64,000 nt of DNA from Pseudomonas sp. MRSN 12121 (GTDB taxonomy: Bacteria; Pseudomonadota; Gammaproteobacteria; Pseudomonadales; Pseudomonadaceae), in NCBI RefSeq assembly GCF_000931465.1, contig NZ_CP010892.1:5541388-5605387 (forward strand). The letters run 5' to 3'. Position 1 is the first letter of the stretch, and each line of letters opens with the position of its first letter. The notes under the pieces were generated by a model. It was not told where the DNA came from and made no database searches. It saw nothing but the letters and a program-made list of their open reading frames with translations. Positions 8,033 to 16,869 of the stretch are shown in pieces. Position numbers and translations under genes: made by a program.

Positions 8033-10375
8033 TCAACTCGATACCCGCGACTTGATCACCCACGCCTCGAACGCCGCAGCGGCCAGCGGCCGGCTGATCA
8101 GGTAGCCCTGGGCCGTGTCGCAATGCCAGCGCTCCAGCAGGCGCAGGCTGCGCTCCTGCTCCACCCCTTCGGCCACCACCTTGAGCCCCAGGTTGTGGCT
8201 CATCTCGATGGTGGAACGCACGATCACCGCGTCGCCGCTGGTTTCGTCGAGATTGCGGATGAACGACTGGTCGATCTTCAACTCCTGCACCGGCAGGCGC
8301 TGCAATTGCGCCAGCGACGAATAACCGGTACCGAAGTCGTCCACCGACAGGCTGATGCCGCAGTCGCGCAGGCTCTGCAACATCTCCAGCGCCTGCTCCG
8401 GGTGACGCATGATGGCGCTTTCGGTGATCTCGAAGATCAGTTGCTCGGCAGACAGCTGGTAACGCTGCAGCAGCACACTCACCCGCGCTGCCAGGTCCAC
8501 GCCATGCAGGTCGTCCACCGAGATGTTCAGCGACAGCTGCAGGTGCAGCCCGCGCATGTTCCATTCGGCCAGTTGCCGCATCCCCTCCTCGATCACCCAC
8601 AGGGTCAGGCTGTTCATGCTGCCGGTACGCTCGGCCAGGGGGATGAATTCCGCCGGCGAGACCATGCCGAACTCCGGGTGCTGCCAGCGCAGCAAGGCTT
8701 CGGCCTGGTGCACATGCCCATGGCGCAAGTCCAGCTTGGGCTGGTACAGCAGGAACAACTCGCCTTCCGCCGCGGCGCGGCGCAGGTCGCGGATCAACCC
8801 CACCTGGCGCTGATGGGCCAGGTCGCGATCCTGCTGGTAGATCTGCAAGTAACCGGGCTGCGTCGCAGCATCGTGACGGGCGATGGCGGCGCGGCTGATC
8901 AGCTCTTCCGCCGACTGCCCGTCGGTGGGGTAGACCGCCACGCCGATGCACACCTGGCGCTGCACTTCATCGCCATGGAGGGTCTGGGGCCGGCTCAACA
9001 GCGCATGCAGCCGATCGGCCATGGCCACCGCGCCATCGATCTCGGTGTTTTCCAGCAGCAACAGGAACTCGTTGGCGGTGATGCGCGCGGCGGTGTCCCC
9101 GGCGGACACCGTCTCCGACAGCCGCCGGCTGACTTCGCGCATCATCTGCTCCACGCCCTCCGGGCCCAGGCCTTCGTTGATCGCCCGATAGTCCTCGATC
9201 CCCAGGTACAACAGCACCACGTTGCGTCCGGCACCGATGGCGTTGCTCAGGCGCTCCATCGCCAGCGCGCGGTTGGGCAGGCCGGTCAGCGGGTCGTGCA
9301 GGGCATTGTGGGCCAGTTGCTGCTCGCGACTGGCAATGCCGCTCTGCATGGCGTTGATCGCATCGGCCAGCAGGCCGAACTCGTCGGTGCGCTTGAGCAC
9401 CACCGGCGTCTGGTAGTTGCCCGCCCCGATGCGCTGGGCCGCCTCGGCCAGCACCGTCAACGGCCGCGACACCCGCCGCGCCATGAACAAGGCTCCGGCC
9501 AGCGAGATCACCAGCGCCGCCACGGCGATCGCCAGGAACTCCCGGTCCAGCGGCGCGAAGGCTTGCAAGGCATGATCCAGCGGGCTTTGCAGCAACGCCA
9601 GGACCTGCGGATCGCCGGGATCGCCGGTATTGGCCAGTTGCAACGCCTGGTTGAGAAAACGCTTGCCGTGGGCATCGCTCAATTGCGGTCGCGAACGCCA
9701 GGCCACATTGCGCAAGGTGGTGATGACGGTGGCCCAGAAAATATCCGGCTGGGTGCTGAACAACTCCCCGGCGCGGCCCTCCTGGAGGGTGAGGAAAGAC
9801 ACCTCCAGGTTGCTCATCGAACGCAGCTCGTTGGCGAACAGGTCGTCCATGCGGAACGCCATGACCACCCGGTGCAAATGCTCCGGCGTCAGCACCTGGC
9901 CCTGGACCAGCAGGTAGGGCTGGCCCTTGAGCGCGACGATCAACATGCTCTTGTTCTGCCGCAAGGCCGTGCGCAGCGCCTGGTCGTAAGGAAAATACTC
10001 ATGCTCGGCAATCGCCGGCAGGGTACTGGCGATCACCCGCCCCTCGCCTCCGAGCACGAACAGCTCGCTGCCGCGGGTCCCGGTGCCGTGCTGGCGCAGC
10101 GCTTCGAGAATCTCTTGGGCGTCGCCGTTGATCACCGCCTGGCGAAACTCCGAGTCCACCACCAGCCAGTCCACGCCATAACGCAACCGTCGGCCGCGCA
10201 GCTCGAGCAGACGCTCGAACACCCGGGTGCCCGTCTGCAGTTGTACTTGCGCCTGGTTTTCCACCGCATGGTTGGTCGCGGCCTTGACGGCGAAATACAC
10301 CACCCCGATCACGATCAACAGCAATAGCGCCAGTACCCCGGTGATCCTTACCTGGAATGTATGGCGCCACTTCAT
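8033..10375 (-). CDS. Membrane sensor with degenerate GGDEF and intact EAL domain
   Basis: A 780-residue inner membrane protein predicted to hydrolyse cyclic di-GMP. The order is a membrane segment at about 11-30, a periplasmic sensor of about 250 residues (Cache/CHASE-like size), a second membrane segment near 283-302, HAMP (RRVSRPLTVLAEAAQRIGAG), GGDEF from about 350 and EAL from about 525. The GGDEF signature has become TANEF (AARITANEF, near residue 430), so cyclase activity is not expected and the domain may only bind nucleotide. The EAL domain keeps EALLRW, DDFGTGYSS, KIDQSFI and VAEGVE, consistent with an active phosphodiesterase. It is divergent from the Lon-type gene at 10779. The 107 bases between its stop codon and the lipoprotein gene hold no clear gene. 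Confidence 0.93.
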   Translation of the reverse strand: MKWRHTFQVRITGVLALLLLIVIGVVYFAVKAATNHAVENQAQVQLQTGTRVFERLLELRGRRLRYGVDWLVVDSEFRQAVINGDAQEILEALRQHGTGTRGSELFVLGGEGRVIASTLPAIAEHEYFPYDQALRTALRQNKSMLIVALKGQPYLLVQGQVLTPEHLHRVVMAFRMDDLFANELRSMSNLEVSFLTLQEGRAGELFSTQPDIFWATVITTLRNVAWRSRPQLSDAHGKRFLNQALQLANTGDPGDPQVLALLQSPLDHALQAFAPLDREFLAIAVAALVISLAGALFMARRVSRPLTVLAEAAQRIGAGNYQTPVVLKRTDEFGLLADAINAMQSGIASREQQLAHNALHDPLTGLPNRALAMERLSNAIGAGRNVVLLYLGIEDYRAINEGLGPEGVEQMMREVSRRLSETVSAGDTAARITANEFLLLLENTEIDGAVAMADRLHALLSRPQTLHGDEVQRQVCIGVAVYPTDGQSAEELISRAAIARHDAATQPGYLQIYQQDRDLAHQRQVGLIRDLRRAAAEGELFLLYQPKLDLRHGHVHQAEALLRWQHPEFGMVSPAEFIPLAERTGSMNSLTLWVIEEGMRQLAEWNMRGLHLQLSLNISVDDLHGVDLAARVSVLLQRYQLSAEQLIFEITESAIMRHPEQALEMLQSLRDCGISLSVDDFGTGYSSLAQLQRLPVQELKIDQSFIRNLDETSGDAVIVRSTIEMSHNLGLKVVAEGVEQERSLRLLERWHCDTAQGYLISRPLAAAAFEAWVIKSRVSS

Positions 10376-10503
10376 GAGTCGGCTCTCGCCGCCTCGACCC
10401 CGCTCTCGTCGTCCCTACATCCCCACGGCGACACCCGCCGCGCCCCGCTGCAAAGTCCTTTGATCATTACGCGTCCCTCTGGGCAGCTGTAGATGCGTCA
10501 AAT

Positions 10504-10528
10504 AAATGCCATTTCCCTAATGGCATTT
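10504..10528. promoter_or_regulatory. Inverted repeat in the divergent promoter region
   Basis: AAATGCCATT and AATGGCATTT form a perfect 10-bp dyad around TCCCT. It lies in the 403-base region between the divergent EAL-protein and Lon-type genes. Its AT-rich symmetric form suits an operator better than a terminator. I see no further gene in this region. Confidence 0.45.
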
Positions 10529-10531
10529 AAT

Positions 10532-10548
10532 CGGTCCAGATTAGACCG
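10532..10548. promoter_or_regulatory. Second small dyad (CGGTC-N7-GACCG)
   Basis: CGGTC and GACCG are inverted around CAGATTA, three bases after the previous dyad. Two dyads side by side in a divergent promoter suggest regulator binding; which regulator is unknown. Confidence 0.35.
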
Positions 10549-10778
10549 CCAAGACCAGAAGATCACGCAATAAAATCAGGGGGTTTTAATGTCATTTTTC
10601 TGTCGCCGCCAATTTACCAACGCCCCGACGCAAAAATGACAGCCTCCCCGTCGCGGCTCGGGAAATTGCACCGCGTGCCGCTGACAAGGACTGAAATAAT
10701 TGATCCGGCTCGCGCACCATTGAAACCGCTCATCCACCGCCCCATCTAACTGGGCATACCCCATTGCGCAGGTGCCCC

Positions 10779-13199
10779 ATGAGCGACCAGCAAGAACTTC
10801 CTGACACCATGAGTGAATACGCCGACCCGGAAAACGCCGAACTTCATCCGTCTTCCGCTACCGGCCTGGCCCTGCCCGGGCAGAACCTGCCGGACAAGGT
10901 CTACATCATCCCGATCCACAATCGGCCGTTCTTCCCGGCGCAAGTGCTGCCGGTCATCGTCAATGAAGAGCCCTGGGCCGAGACCCTGGAATTGGTGAGC
11001 AAGTCCGAACATCACTCGCTGGCGCTGTTCTTCATGGATACGCCGCCGGAAGACCCACGGCATTTCGACACCTCGTCCCTGCCGCTGTACGGCACCCTGG
11101 TCAAGGTCCACCACGCCAGCCGCGAGAACGGCAAGCTGCAGTTCGTGGCCCAGGGCCTGACCCGCGTGCGCATCCGCACCTGGCTCAAGCACCATCGCCC
11201 GCCGTACCTGGTGGAAGTCGAATACCCGCACCAGCCGAGCGAACCGACCGACGAGGTCAAGGCCTACGGCATGGCACTGATCAACGCGATCAAGGAACTG
11301 CTGCCGCTCAACCCGCTGTACAGCGAAGAGCTGAAAAACTACCTCAACCGCTTCAGCCCCAACGACCCGTCGCCGCTGACCGACTTCGCCGCCGCGCTGA
11401 CCTCGGCCACCGGCAACGAGCTGCAGGAAGTGCTCGATTGCGTGCCGATGCTCAAGCGCATGGAAAAAGTCCTGCCGATGCTGCGCAAGGAAGTCGAGGT
11501 CGCGCGCCTGCAGAAAGAGATTTCCGCCGAGGTCAATCGCAAGATCGGCGAACACCAGCGCGAATTCTTCCTCAAGGAACAGCTCAAGGTCATCCAGCAG
11601 GAGCTGGGCCTGACCAAGGATGATCGCAGCGCCGACATCGAGCAGTTCGAGCAGCGCCTGACAGGCAAGGTGCTGCCGCCCCAGGCTCAGAAGCGTATCG
11701 AGGAGGAAATGAACAAGCTGTCGATCCTCGAGACCGGCTCGCCGGAGTACGCGGTCACCCGCAATTACCTGGAATGGGCCACCGCGGTGCCCTGGGGCGT
11801 GTACGGCGAGGACAAGCTCGACCTCAAGCACGCGCGCAAGGTGCTGGACCAGCACCACGCCGGGCTCGACGACATCAAGAGCCGGATTCTCGAATTCCTC
11901 GCGGTCGGCGCCTACAAGGGCGAGATCAGCGGTTCCATCGTCTTGCTGGTGGGCCCGCCCGGCGTGGGCAAGACCAGCGTCGGCAAGTCCATCGCCGAGT
12001 CCCTGGGGCGGCCGTTCTATCGCTTCAGCGTGGGCGGCATGCGTGACGAGGCCGAGATCAAGGGCCATCGCCGCACCTACATCGGCGCCCTGCCGGGCAA
12101 GCTGGTGCAGGCGCTGAAAGAGGTCGAGGTGATGAACCCGGTGATCATGCTCGACGAGATCGACAAGATGGGCCAGAGCTACCAGGGCGACCCGGCCTCG
12201 GCGCTGCTGGAAACCCTCGACCCGGAACAGAACGTGGAATTCCTCGACCACTACCTGGACCTGCGCCTGGACCTGTCGAAGGTACTGTTCGTCTGCACCG
12301 CCAACACCCTGGATTCGATCCCCGGCCCGCTGCTGGACCGGATGGAAGTGATTCGCCTGTCGGGCTATATCACCGAGGAAAAACTGGCCATCGCCAAGCG
12401 TCACCTGTGGCCCAAGCAGTTGGAAAAGGCCGGCGTGTCCAAGGCCAACCTGAGCATCAGCGACGCGGCGCTGCGCGGGGTCATCGACGGCTACGCCCGC
12501 GAGGCCGGTGTGCGCCAGCTGGAAAAGCAGCTGGGCAAACTGGTGCGCAAGGCCGTGGTGCGGCTGCTGGACGAGCCGGACGCGGTGATCAAGCTCGGCC
12601 CGAAGGACCTGGAAGCCTCCCTGGGCATGCCGGTGTTCCGCAACGAGCAGGTGCTCAGCGGCACCGGGGTGATCACAGGCCTGGCCTGGACCAGCATGGG
12701 CGGCGCCACGCTGCCGATCGAAGCCACGCGGATCCACACCCTCAACCGCGGTTTCAAGCTCACCGGGCAGTTGGGCGACGTGATGAAGGAGTCGGCGGAA
12801 ATCGCCTACAGCTACGTCACCTCGCACCTCAAGCAGTTCGGTGGCGATACCAAGTTCTTCGACGAGGCGTTCGTCCACCTGCACGTACCCGAAGGCGCCA
12901 CGCCGAAGGATGGCCCGAGCGCCGGAGTGACCATGGCCAGCGCCCTGCTGTCCCTGGCTCGTAGCCAGCCACCGAAAAAAGGCGTGGCCATGACCGGCGA
13001 GCTGACCCTGACCGGGCACGTCCTGCCCATCGGCGGGGTCCGCGAGAAAGTCATCGCGGCGCGCCGGCAGAAGCTCTTCGAGCTGATCCTGCCGGAAGCC
13101 AACCGCGGCCACTTCGAGGAACTGCCGGACTACCTCAAGGAAGGCATCACCGTGCATTTCGCCAAGCGTTTTGCCGATGTAGCCAAGGTGCTGTTCTAA
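10779..13199 (+). CDS. Lon-type ATP-dependent serine protease, AsrA-like second copy
   Basis: An 806-residue cytoplasmic AAA+ protease. An N-terminal LON substrate domain is followed by a coiled-coil stretch ([17 protein letters not shown]), the ATPase with Walker [10 protein letters not shown] near residue 391 and Walker B VIMLDEID near 454, and the protease with nucleophile Ser in PKDGPSAG near 711 and Lys in REKVIAARR near 757. The chagasin-type inhibitor gene downstream parallels P. aeruginosa PA0778-PA0779, where PA0779 is AsrA, a stress-response Lon homologue. It is therefore likely the second Lon of the genome, not the housekeeping clpX-linked one. I use the ATG at 10779, since the open frame upstream begins only at a TTG. 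A REPIN follows the stop codon. Confidence 0.93.
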   Translation: MSDQQELPDTMSEYADPENAELHPSSATGLALPGQNLPDKVYIIPIHNRPFFPAQVLPVIVNEEPWAETLELVSKSEHHSLALFFMDTPPEDPRHFDTSSLPLYGTLVKVHHASRENGKLQFVAQGLTRVRIRTWLKHHRPPYLVEVEYPHQPSEPTDEVKAYGMALINAIKELLPLNPLYSEELKNYLNRFSPNDPSPLTDFAAALTSATGNELQEVLDCVPMLKRMEKVLPMLRKEVEVARLQKEISAEVNRKIGEHQREFFLKEQLKVIQQELGLTKDDRSADIEQFEQRLTGKVLPPQAQKRIEEEMNKLSILETGSPEYAVTRNYLEWATAVPWGVYGEDKLDLKHARKVLDQHHAGLDDIKSRILEFLAVGAYKGEISGSIVLLVGPPGVGKTSVGKSIAESLGRPFYRFSVGGMRDEAEIKGHRRTYIGALPGKLVQALKEVEVMNPVIMLDEIDKMGQSYQGDPASALLETLDPEQNVEFLDHYLDLRLDLSKVLFVCTANTLDSIPGPLLDRMEVIRLSGYITEEKLAIAKRHLWPKQLEKAGVSKANLSISDAALRGVIDGYAREAGVRQLEKQLGKLVRKAVVRLLDEPDAVIKLGPKDLEASLGMPVFRNEQVLSGTGVITGLAWTSMGGATLPIEATRIHTLNRGFKLTGQLGDVMKESAEIAYSYVTSHLKQFGGDTKFFDEAFVHLHVPEGATPKDGPSAGVTMASALLSLARSQPPKKGVAMTGELTLTGHVLPIGGVREKVIAARRQKLFELILPEANRGHFEELPDYLKEGITVHFAKRFADVAKVLF

Positions 13200-13207
13200 A
13201 CGCAAAC

Positions 13208-13298
13208 CTGTAGGAGCGAGGCTTGCCCGCGATCTAAACGCCGCTGTGTGTCAGGCACACCGCGGCGAGGCCATCGCGGGCAAGCCTCGCTCCTACAG
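13208..13298. repeat. REPIN after the Lon-type gene
   Basis: Perfect 26-base inverted arms (CTGTAGGAGCGAGGCTTGCC plus CGCGAT and the exact inverse) flank a 39-base core. The palindrome begins nine bases after the protease stop codon, so it may also act as its transcript end. Confidence 0.9.
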
Positions 13299-13372
13299 AA
13301 TCTCTGCCCCGCCACACATTCCTCAATCTTCGGTTATGCTCGCCCTTTGTCACGACCGGAGCTTTCTGACCC

Positions 13373-13765
13373 ATGTCACCGATTCGTCTGTTTCTGCCCC
13401 TCAGCCTTGCCCTGCTCACCGCCTGTGCCAGCCAACCCAAGCAAAACGTCACGGTCGAGAACCAGAGCGAATGCCCTGTGCAACTGAGCAATGGGCAGAA
13501 CCTGATCCTGACCCTGCCGAGCAACCCGACCACCGGGTATCGCTGGGCGATCCAGGACTCGGCCGGCGGCGTGCTGCGCAAAATCAGCCCTGAGGTCTAT
13601 AGCAACCCCGAGGACAGCGGCCTGGTGGGCAGCGGCGGCCAGTCCACCTGGCGGTTCCAGGCGTTCGCCGCCGGTACCGGGCGCCTGCTGCTGACTTACC
13701 AGCAGCCCTGGGCCCCGGAAGTTGCGCCGGTGAAAGCCTTCGACTGCGCCATTTCGGTCAAGTGA
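13373..13765 (+). CDS. icp: Chagasin-type cysteine protease inhibitor, lipoprotein
   Basis: A 130-residue exported inhibitor of papain-like cysteine peptidases (family I42). The signal ends in a lipobox LLTAC with Cys18, so the protein is probably anchored in the outer membrane. The three inhibitory loops of the chagasin fold are all visible: NPTTGYRW at 51-58, GSGGQSTWRF at 86-95 and the YQQPW segment at 109-113 (RPW in many relatives). It is translationally close to the YhhN gene (one base apart) and lies downstream of the AsrA-like protease, matching the P. aeruginosa PA0777-PA0779 neighbourhood. Its natural target is not visible here; the window shows no papain-like peptidase. Confidence 0.9.
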   Translation: MSPIRLFLPLSLALLTACASQPKQNVTVENQSECPVQLSNGQNLILTLPSNPTTGYRWAIQDSAGGVLRKISPEVYSNPEDSGLVGSGGQSTWRFQAFAAGTGRLLLTYQQPWAPEVAPVKAFDCAISVK

Positions 13766-13766
13766 C

Positions 13767-14408
13767 ATGGGCTGGCTGATCCTGGCGCTGATGGGCGCGG
13801 CGACCTTCCTCTACGGCTTGAGCATCCACGCCACGCTGCTGTGCCTGCTGGTCAAGCCTCTGCCGGTGCTGGCCCTGCTCGGCTGGCTGCACGACGCACC
13901 GCCCAGCGAGTATCGCCGCTGGATCAGCCTGGGCCTGCTGTTCTCCCTGCTCGGCGACGTACTCCTGGCCTGGCCCGCCGACCTGTTCGTGTTCGGCCTC
14001 GGCGCGTTCCTGGTCGCGCACCTGGCCTACCTCAAGGCCTACACCAGCGATTGCCGACGCCTGGCGCTCGGCCCTCTGCTGCTGGCCCTGGGCGCCGGAG
14101 CGGTACTGCTGGGCATCCTGATCAGCCACAACCTGGGCCCGCTGCTGGTGCCGGTGATCGTCTACGGCCTGGCCATCAGCGCCATGCTCTGGCGGGCCCT
14201 CGCGCGCCTGGGCAGCAACGTGCCCAAACGCTCGGCGCAACTGGCCGCTGCCGGCGCCGTGGCCTTCGTGTTCTCCGACAGCGTGATCGGCATCAGCCGC
14301 TTCGTGATGGCCTTCGATGCCGCGCCCTACCTGATCATCCTCAGCTACTGGCTGGGACAGTGGGGCATCGCCGCCTCGGCCTTCAGCCAGAAGCCCACTA
14401 CCCCCTAA
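13767..14408 (+). CDS. YhhN family membrane protein, lysoplasmalogenase-like
   Basis: A 213-residue inner membrane protein with about eight hydrophobic helices. SLGLLFSLLGDVLLAWP and FVFGLGAFLVAHLAYLKAY carry the conserved Asp and His-containing motifs of the YhhN/TMEM86 family, whose animal members hydrolyse the vinyl-ether bond of lysoplasmalogens. GDVLL and the late VFSDSVIGISRF segment hold the conserved acidic residues. The bacterial substrate is not certain. The start lies one base after the icp stop, so the two are probably co-transcribed. Confidence 0.85.
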   Translation: MGWLILALMGAATFLYGLSIHATLLCLLVKPLPVLALLGWLHDAPPSEYRRWISLGLLFSLLGDVLLAWPADLFVFGLGAFLVAHLAYLKAYTSDCRRLALGPLLLALGAGAVLLGILISHNLGPLLVPVIVYGLAISAMLWRALARLGSNVPKRSAQLAAAGAVAFVFSDSVIGISRFVMAFDAAPYLIILSYWLGQWGIAASAFSQKPTTP

Positions 14409-14410
14409 CC

Positions 14411-14549
14411 CTGTAGCCGCTGCCGAGCCCGGCGAGGCTGCGATCGAGGACGCAGTCCTCGCCAAACCTGCCCATGGGGTTTGTCTGAAGGACCGCCGCG
14501 GTAGCTGCGCTACCGATCGCAGCCTCGCCGGGCTCGGCAGCGGCTACAG
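14411..14549. repeat. Long REPIN with perfect 36-base arms
   Basis: The left arm (14411-14446, starting CTGTAGCCGCTGCCGAG) and right arm (14514-14549) are exact inverted copies around a 67-base core. The end sequence is the same family as the copies at 6512 and 6783, but the core is unrelated, with its own small dyads (GAGGACGCAGTCCTC, GGTAGCTGCGCTACC). It fills most of the 243-base gap between the YhhN gene and cmoA. Confidence 0.9.
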
Positions 14550-14651
14550 GGGCCGGAGTATCCAGCCGCGCTTTATCAGACAGAACGCGCATCACTGCGC
14601 CAACTTGGCTAAAATGCCGCCCCTCTTTCTATCTCCACCGCCGGAACCGCC

Positions 14652-15395
14652 GTGAGCAAAGAACCCGATCGCCTTTTCGCCCAGCCCCTGGCCCAGGTGC
14701 CCGACTTCGCCTTCAACGAGGACGTGGTGCGGGTGTTCCCGGACATGATCAAGCGCTCGGTGCCGGGTTACCCGACCATTGTCGAGAACCTCGGCGTGCT
14801 CGCCGCCCAGTTCGCCCAGCCGAACAGCGTGCTCTACGACCTGGGCGCGTCCCTCGGCGCCGTGACCCAGGCCCTGCGCCGCCATGTGCGCACCGACGGT
14901 TGCCGGGTGATCGCCGTCGACAATTCCGCGGCGATGGTCGAGCGTTGCCGCGAATACCTCAACGGCCAGGACTCGATGTTCCAGGAGCTGTTGCCGGTAC
15001 AAGTGATCGAAGGCGACATCCTGGCCCTGCAGTTCCAGCCGGCCTCGGTGGTGGCGCTGAACTTCACCCTGCAATTCATCGCCCCCGAGCAGCGCCTGGC
15101 CCTGCTCGGCACTATCCGCCAGGCACTGTTGCCCGGCGGCGCACTGATCCTTTCGGAGAAGCTGCGCTTCAACGACCCCGAGGAGCATGCGCTGCTTACC
15201 GACCTGCACGTTGCCTTCAAGCGTGCCAACGGCTACAGCGAACTGGAAATCGCCCAGAAGCGCAGCGCCATCGAAAACGTCATGAAGCCCGACAGCCTCG
15301 AAGAACACCGCGAACGCCTGCTGGCCGCCGGGTTCTCGAAAGTCGTGCCGTGGTTCCAATGTCTTAACTTTGCCTCGTTGATTGCCTTGCCATGA
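14652..15395 (+). CDS. cmoA: Carboxy-S-adenosylmethionine synthase CmoA
   Basis: A 247-residue SAM-binding enzyme that converts SAM and prephenate to carboxy-SAM (EC 2.1.3.-), the donor for 5-oxyacetyl-uridine at tRNA position 34. The start is a GTG (GTGAGCAAAGAACC). The N-terminal [20 protein letters not shown] motif and the SAM loop [14 protein letters not shown] are characteristic, and the length fits the family. It overlaps cmoB by ATGA, so the two steps are translationally coupled. Confidence 0.97.
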   Translation: MSKEPDRLFAQPLAQVPDFAFNEDVVRVFPDMIKRSVPGYPTIVENLGVLAAQFAQPNSVLYDLGASLGAVTQALRRHVRTDGCRVIAVDNSAAMVERCREYLNGQDSMFQELLPVQVIEGDILALQFQPASVVALNFTLQFIAPEQRLALLGTIRQALLPGGALILSEKLRFNDPEEHALLTDLHVAFKRANGYSELEIAQKRSAIENVMKPDSLEEHRERLLAAGFSKVVPWFQCLNFASLIALP

Positions 15396-16348
15396 TTGAT
15401 CTGTCCCCCCTCGCCCGCCGCCTGGCCGGCACGCCGCTGGCCGACTGGGCCAACACCCTGCAAGCGCAACTTGACGCCAAGATGGAAAAGGGCCACGGCG
15501 ACCTGGCACGCTGGCAAAGCGCCCTGGACGCGCTGCCAGACATCCAGCCGACCGAGGTCGACCTGCTTGATGGCCTGACCCTGGACACCGACTGTGACGA
15601 CGCCACCCGCGCCCGGATGCGCAGCGCCCTGATGGGCCTGTCGCCCTGGCGCAAGGGCCCGTTCGACCTGTTCGGCGTGCATGTGGATACCGAATGGCGC
15701 TCGGACTGGAAATGGTCGCGGGTCGCCCCGCACCTGGACCTCACAGGCAAGCGCATCCTCGATGTCGGCTGCGGCAACGGCTATTACATGTGGCGCATGC
15801 TCGGCGCCGGCGCCCACAGCGTGATCGGCGTCGACCCGAACTGGCTGTTCTTCTGCCAGTTCCAGGCGGTGCAGCGTTACCTGTCGGAGCCTTCGGTGTG
15901 GCACCTGCCGTTTCCGTTCGAGGACCTGCCGCCCAACCTGGAAGGTTTCGACACGGTGTTTTCCATGGGCGTGTTCTACCACCGCCGTTCGCCGATCGAG
16001 CATCTGCTGGCGCTCAAGGACTGCCTGGTCAAAGGCGGCGAACTGGTACTGGAAACCCTGGTGGTCGAAGGCGACCAGCACCAGGTGCTGGTGCCGGAAG
16101 ACCGTTACGCGCAGATGCGCAACGTATGGTTCCTGCCGTCGGTGCCAGCCCTGGAGTTGTGGCTGCGCCGTGCCGGTTTCAGCGATGTGCGATGCGTGGA
16201 TGTCAGCGTGACCAGCGTCGAGGAACAGCGCGGCACCGAGTGGATGAAATACCAGTCGCTGAGCGACTTCCTCGACCCGAACGACCACAGCAAGACCATC
16301 GAGGGCCTGCCGGCGCCGATGCGCGCCGTGATCGTCGCCAGGAAATAA
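15392..16348 (+). CDS. cmoB: tRNA U34 carboxymethyltransferase CmoB
   Basis: A 318-residue enzyme (EC 2.5.1.-) that transfers the carboxymethyl group of carboxy-SAM to 5-hydroxyuridine 34 in tRNAs, producing cmo5U and widening wobble decoding. The SAM-fold motif [14 protein letters not shown] lies near residue 125, and [19 protein letters not shown] before it is diagnostic for CmoB. Its ATG overlaps the cmoA stop. No other gene follows on this strand. Confidence 0.97.
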   Translation: MIDLSPLARRLAGTPLADWANTLQAQLDAKMEKGHGDLARWQSALDALPDIQPTEVDLLDGLTLDTDCDDATRARMRSALMGLSPWRKGPFDLFGVHVDTEWRSDWKWSRVAPHLDLTGKRILDVGCGNGYYMWRMLGAGAHSVIGVDPNWLFFCQFQAVQRYLSEPSVWHLPFPFEDLPPNLEGFDTVFSMGVFYHRRSPIEHLLALKDCLVKGGELVLETLVVEGDQHQVLVPEDRYAQMRNVWFLPSVPALELWLRRAGFSDVRCVDVSVTSVEEQRGTEWMKYQSLSDFLDPNDHSKTIEGLPAPMRAVIVARK

Positions 16349-16374
16349 ATCGCCTGAAGCTGTAGGAGAGGTGT

Positions 16375-16869
16375 TCAGTCGCGGCTGGCCCGACGGGCCT
16401 TGAAAAATTCGCTCAGCACCGCGCCGCACTCTTCGGCCAGGACCCCGCCCTCGAACAGCACCCGATGGTTGAGGAAGCCCTGGGTGAAGAACTGCCCCTG
16501 GCTCTGCACGATTCCCGCCTTGGGCTCCAGCGCGCCGTACACCACCCGGGCGATGCGCGAATGCACGATCAGCCCGGCGCACATGCTGCACGGCTCCAGG
16601 GTCACATAAAGGGTGCTGCCGGGCAGACGGTAATTGCTGACCGCCTGGGCCGCGGCCCGGATCGCGACCATTTCCGCATGGGCGCTGGGGTCGCTGCCGC
16701 TGATCGGGCAGTTATAGCCGCGACCGATGATTTCCCCGTCCTGCACCAGCACCGCCCCCACCGGCACCTCGCCCAACGCCGCGCCCTGGGCGGCCAGAAC
16801 CAGGGCTTCACGCATGAAGTCCTGGTCGCGGCTGCGATCGATGATCCGGGCCGGGCGAATCTGCCGCAT
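16375..16869 (-). CDS. tadA: tRNA-specific adenosine deaminase TadA
   Basis: A 164-residue zinc deaminase (EC 3.5.4.33) that turns A34 into inosine in tRNA-Arg(ACG). The zinc site is HAE (His64, catalytic Glu66) with PCSMC (Cys94, Cys97). The frame is open further upstream, but I choose the ATG at 16869 because the extra upstream part would overlap the oxidase coding region. From this start the overlap is just TGATG: the start codon shares one base with the oxidase stop. That tight coupling to a copper oxidase is unusual, since the functions are unrelated. Confidence 0.95.
   Translation of the reverse strand: MRQIRPARIIDRSRDQDFMREALVLAAQGAALGEVPVGAVLVQDGEIIGRGYNCPISGSDPSAHAEMVAIRAAAQAVSNYRLPGSTLYVTLEPCSMCAGLIVHSRIARVVYGALEPKAGIVQSQGQFFTQGFLNHRVLFEGGVLAEECGAVLSEFFKARRASRD

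Noticed and set aside
8123-10327. A 734-codon plus-strand frame opposite the EAL protein
   Set aside because: Antisense to an intact multi-domain gene and rich in Gln/His/Arg; not a protein-like sequence.
10746-13205. An 819-codon minus-strand frame opposite the Lon-type protease
   Set aside because: Antisense shadow of an intact AAA+ protease gene, low-complexity composition and no start site context.
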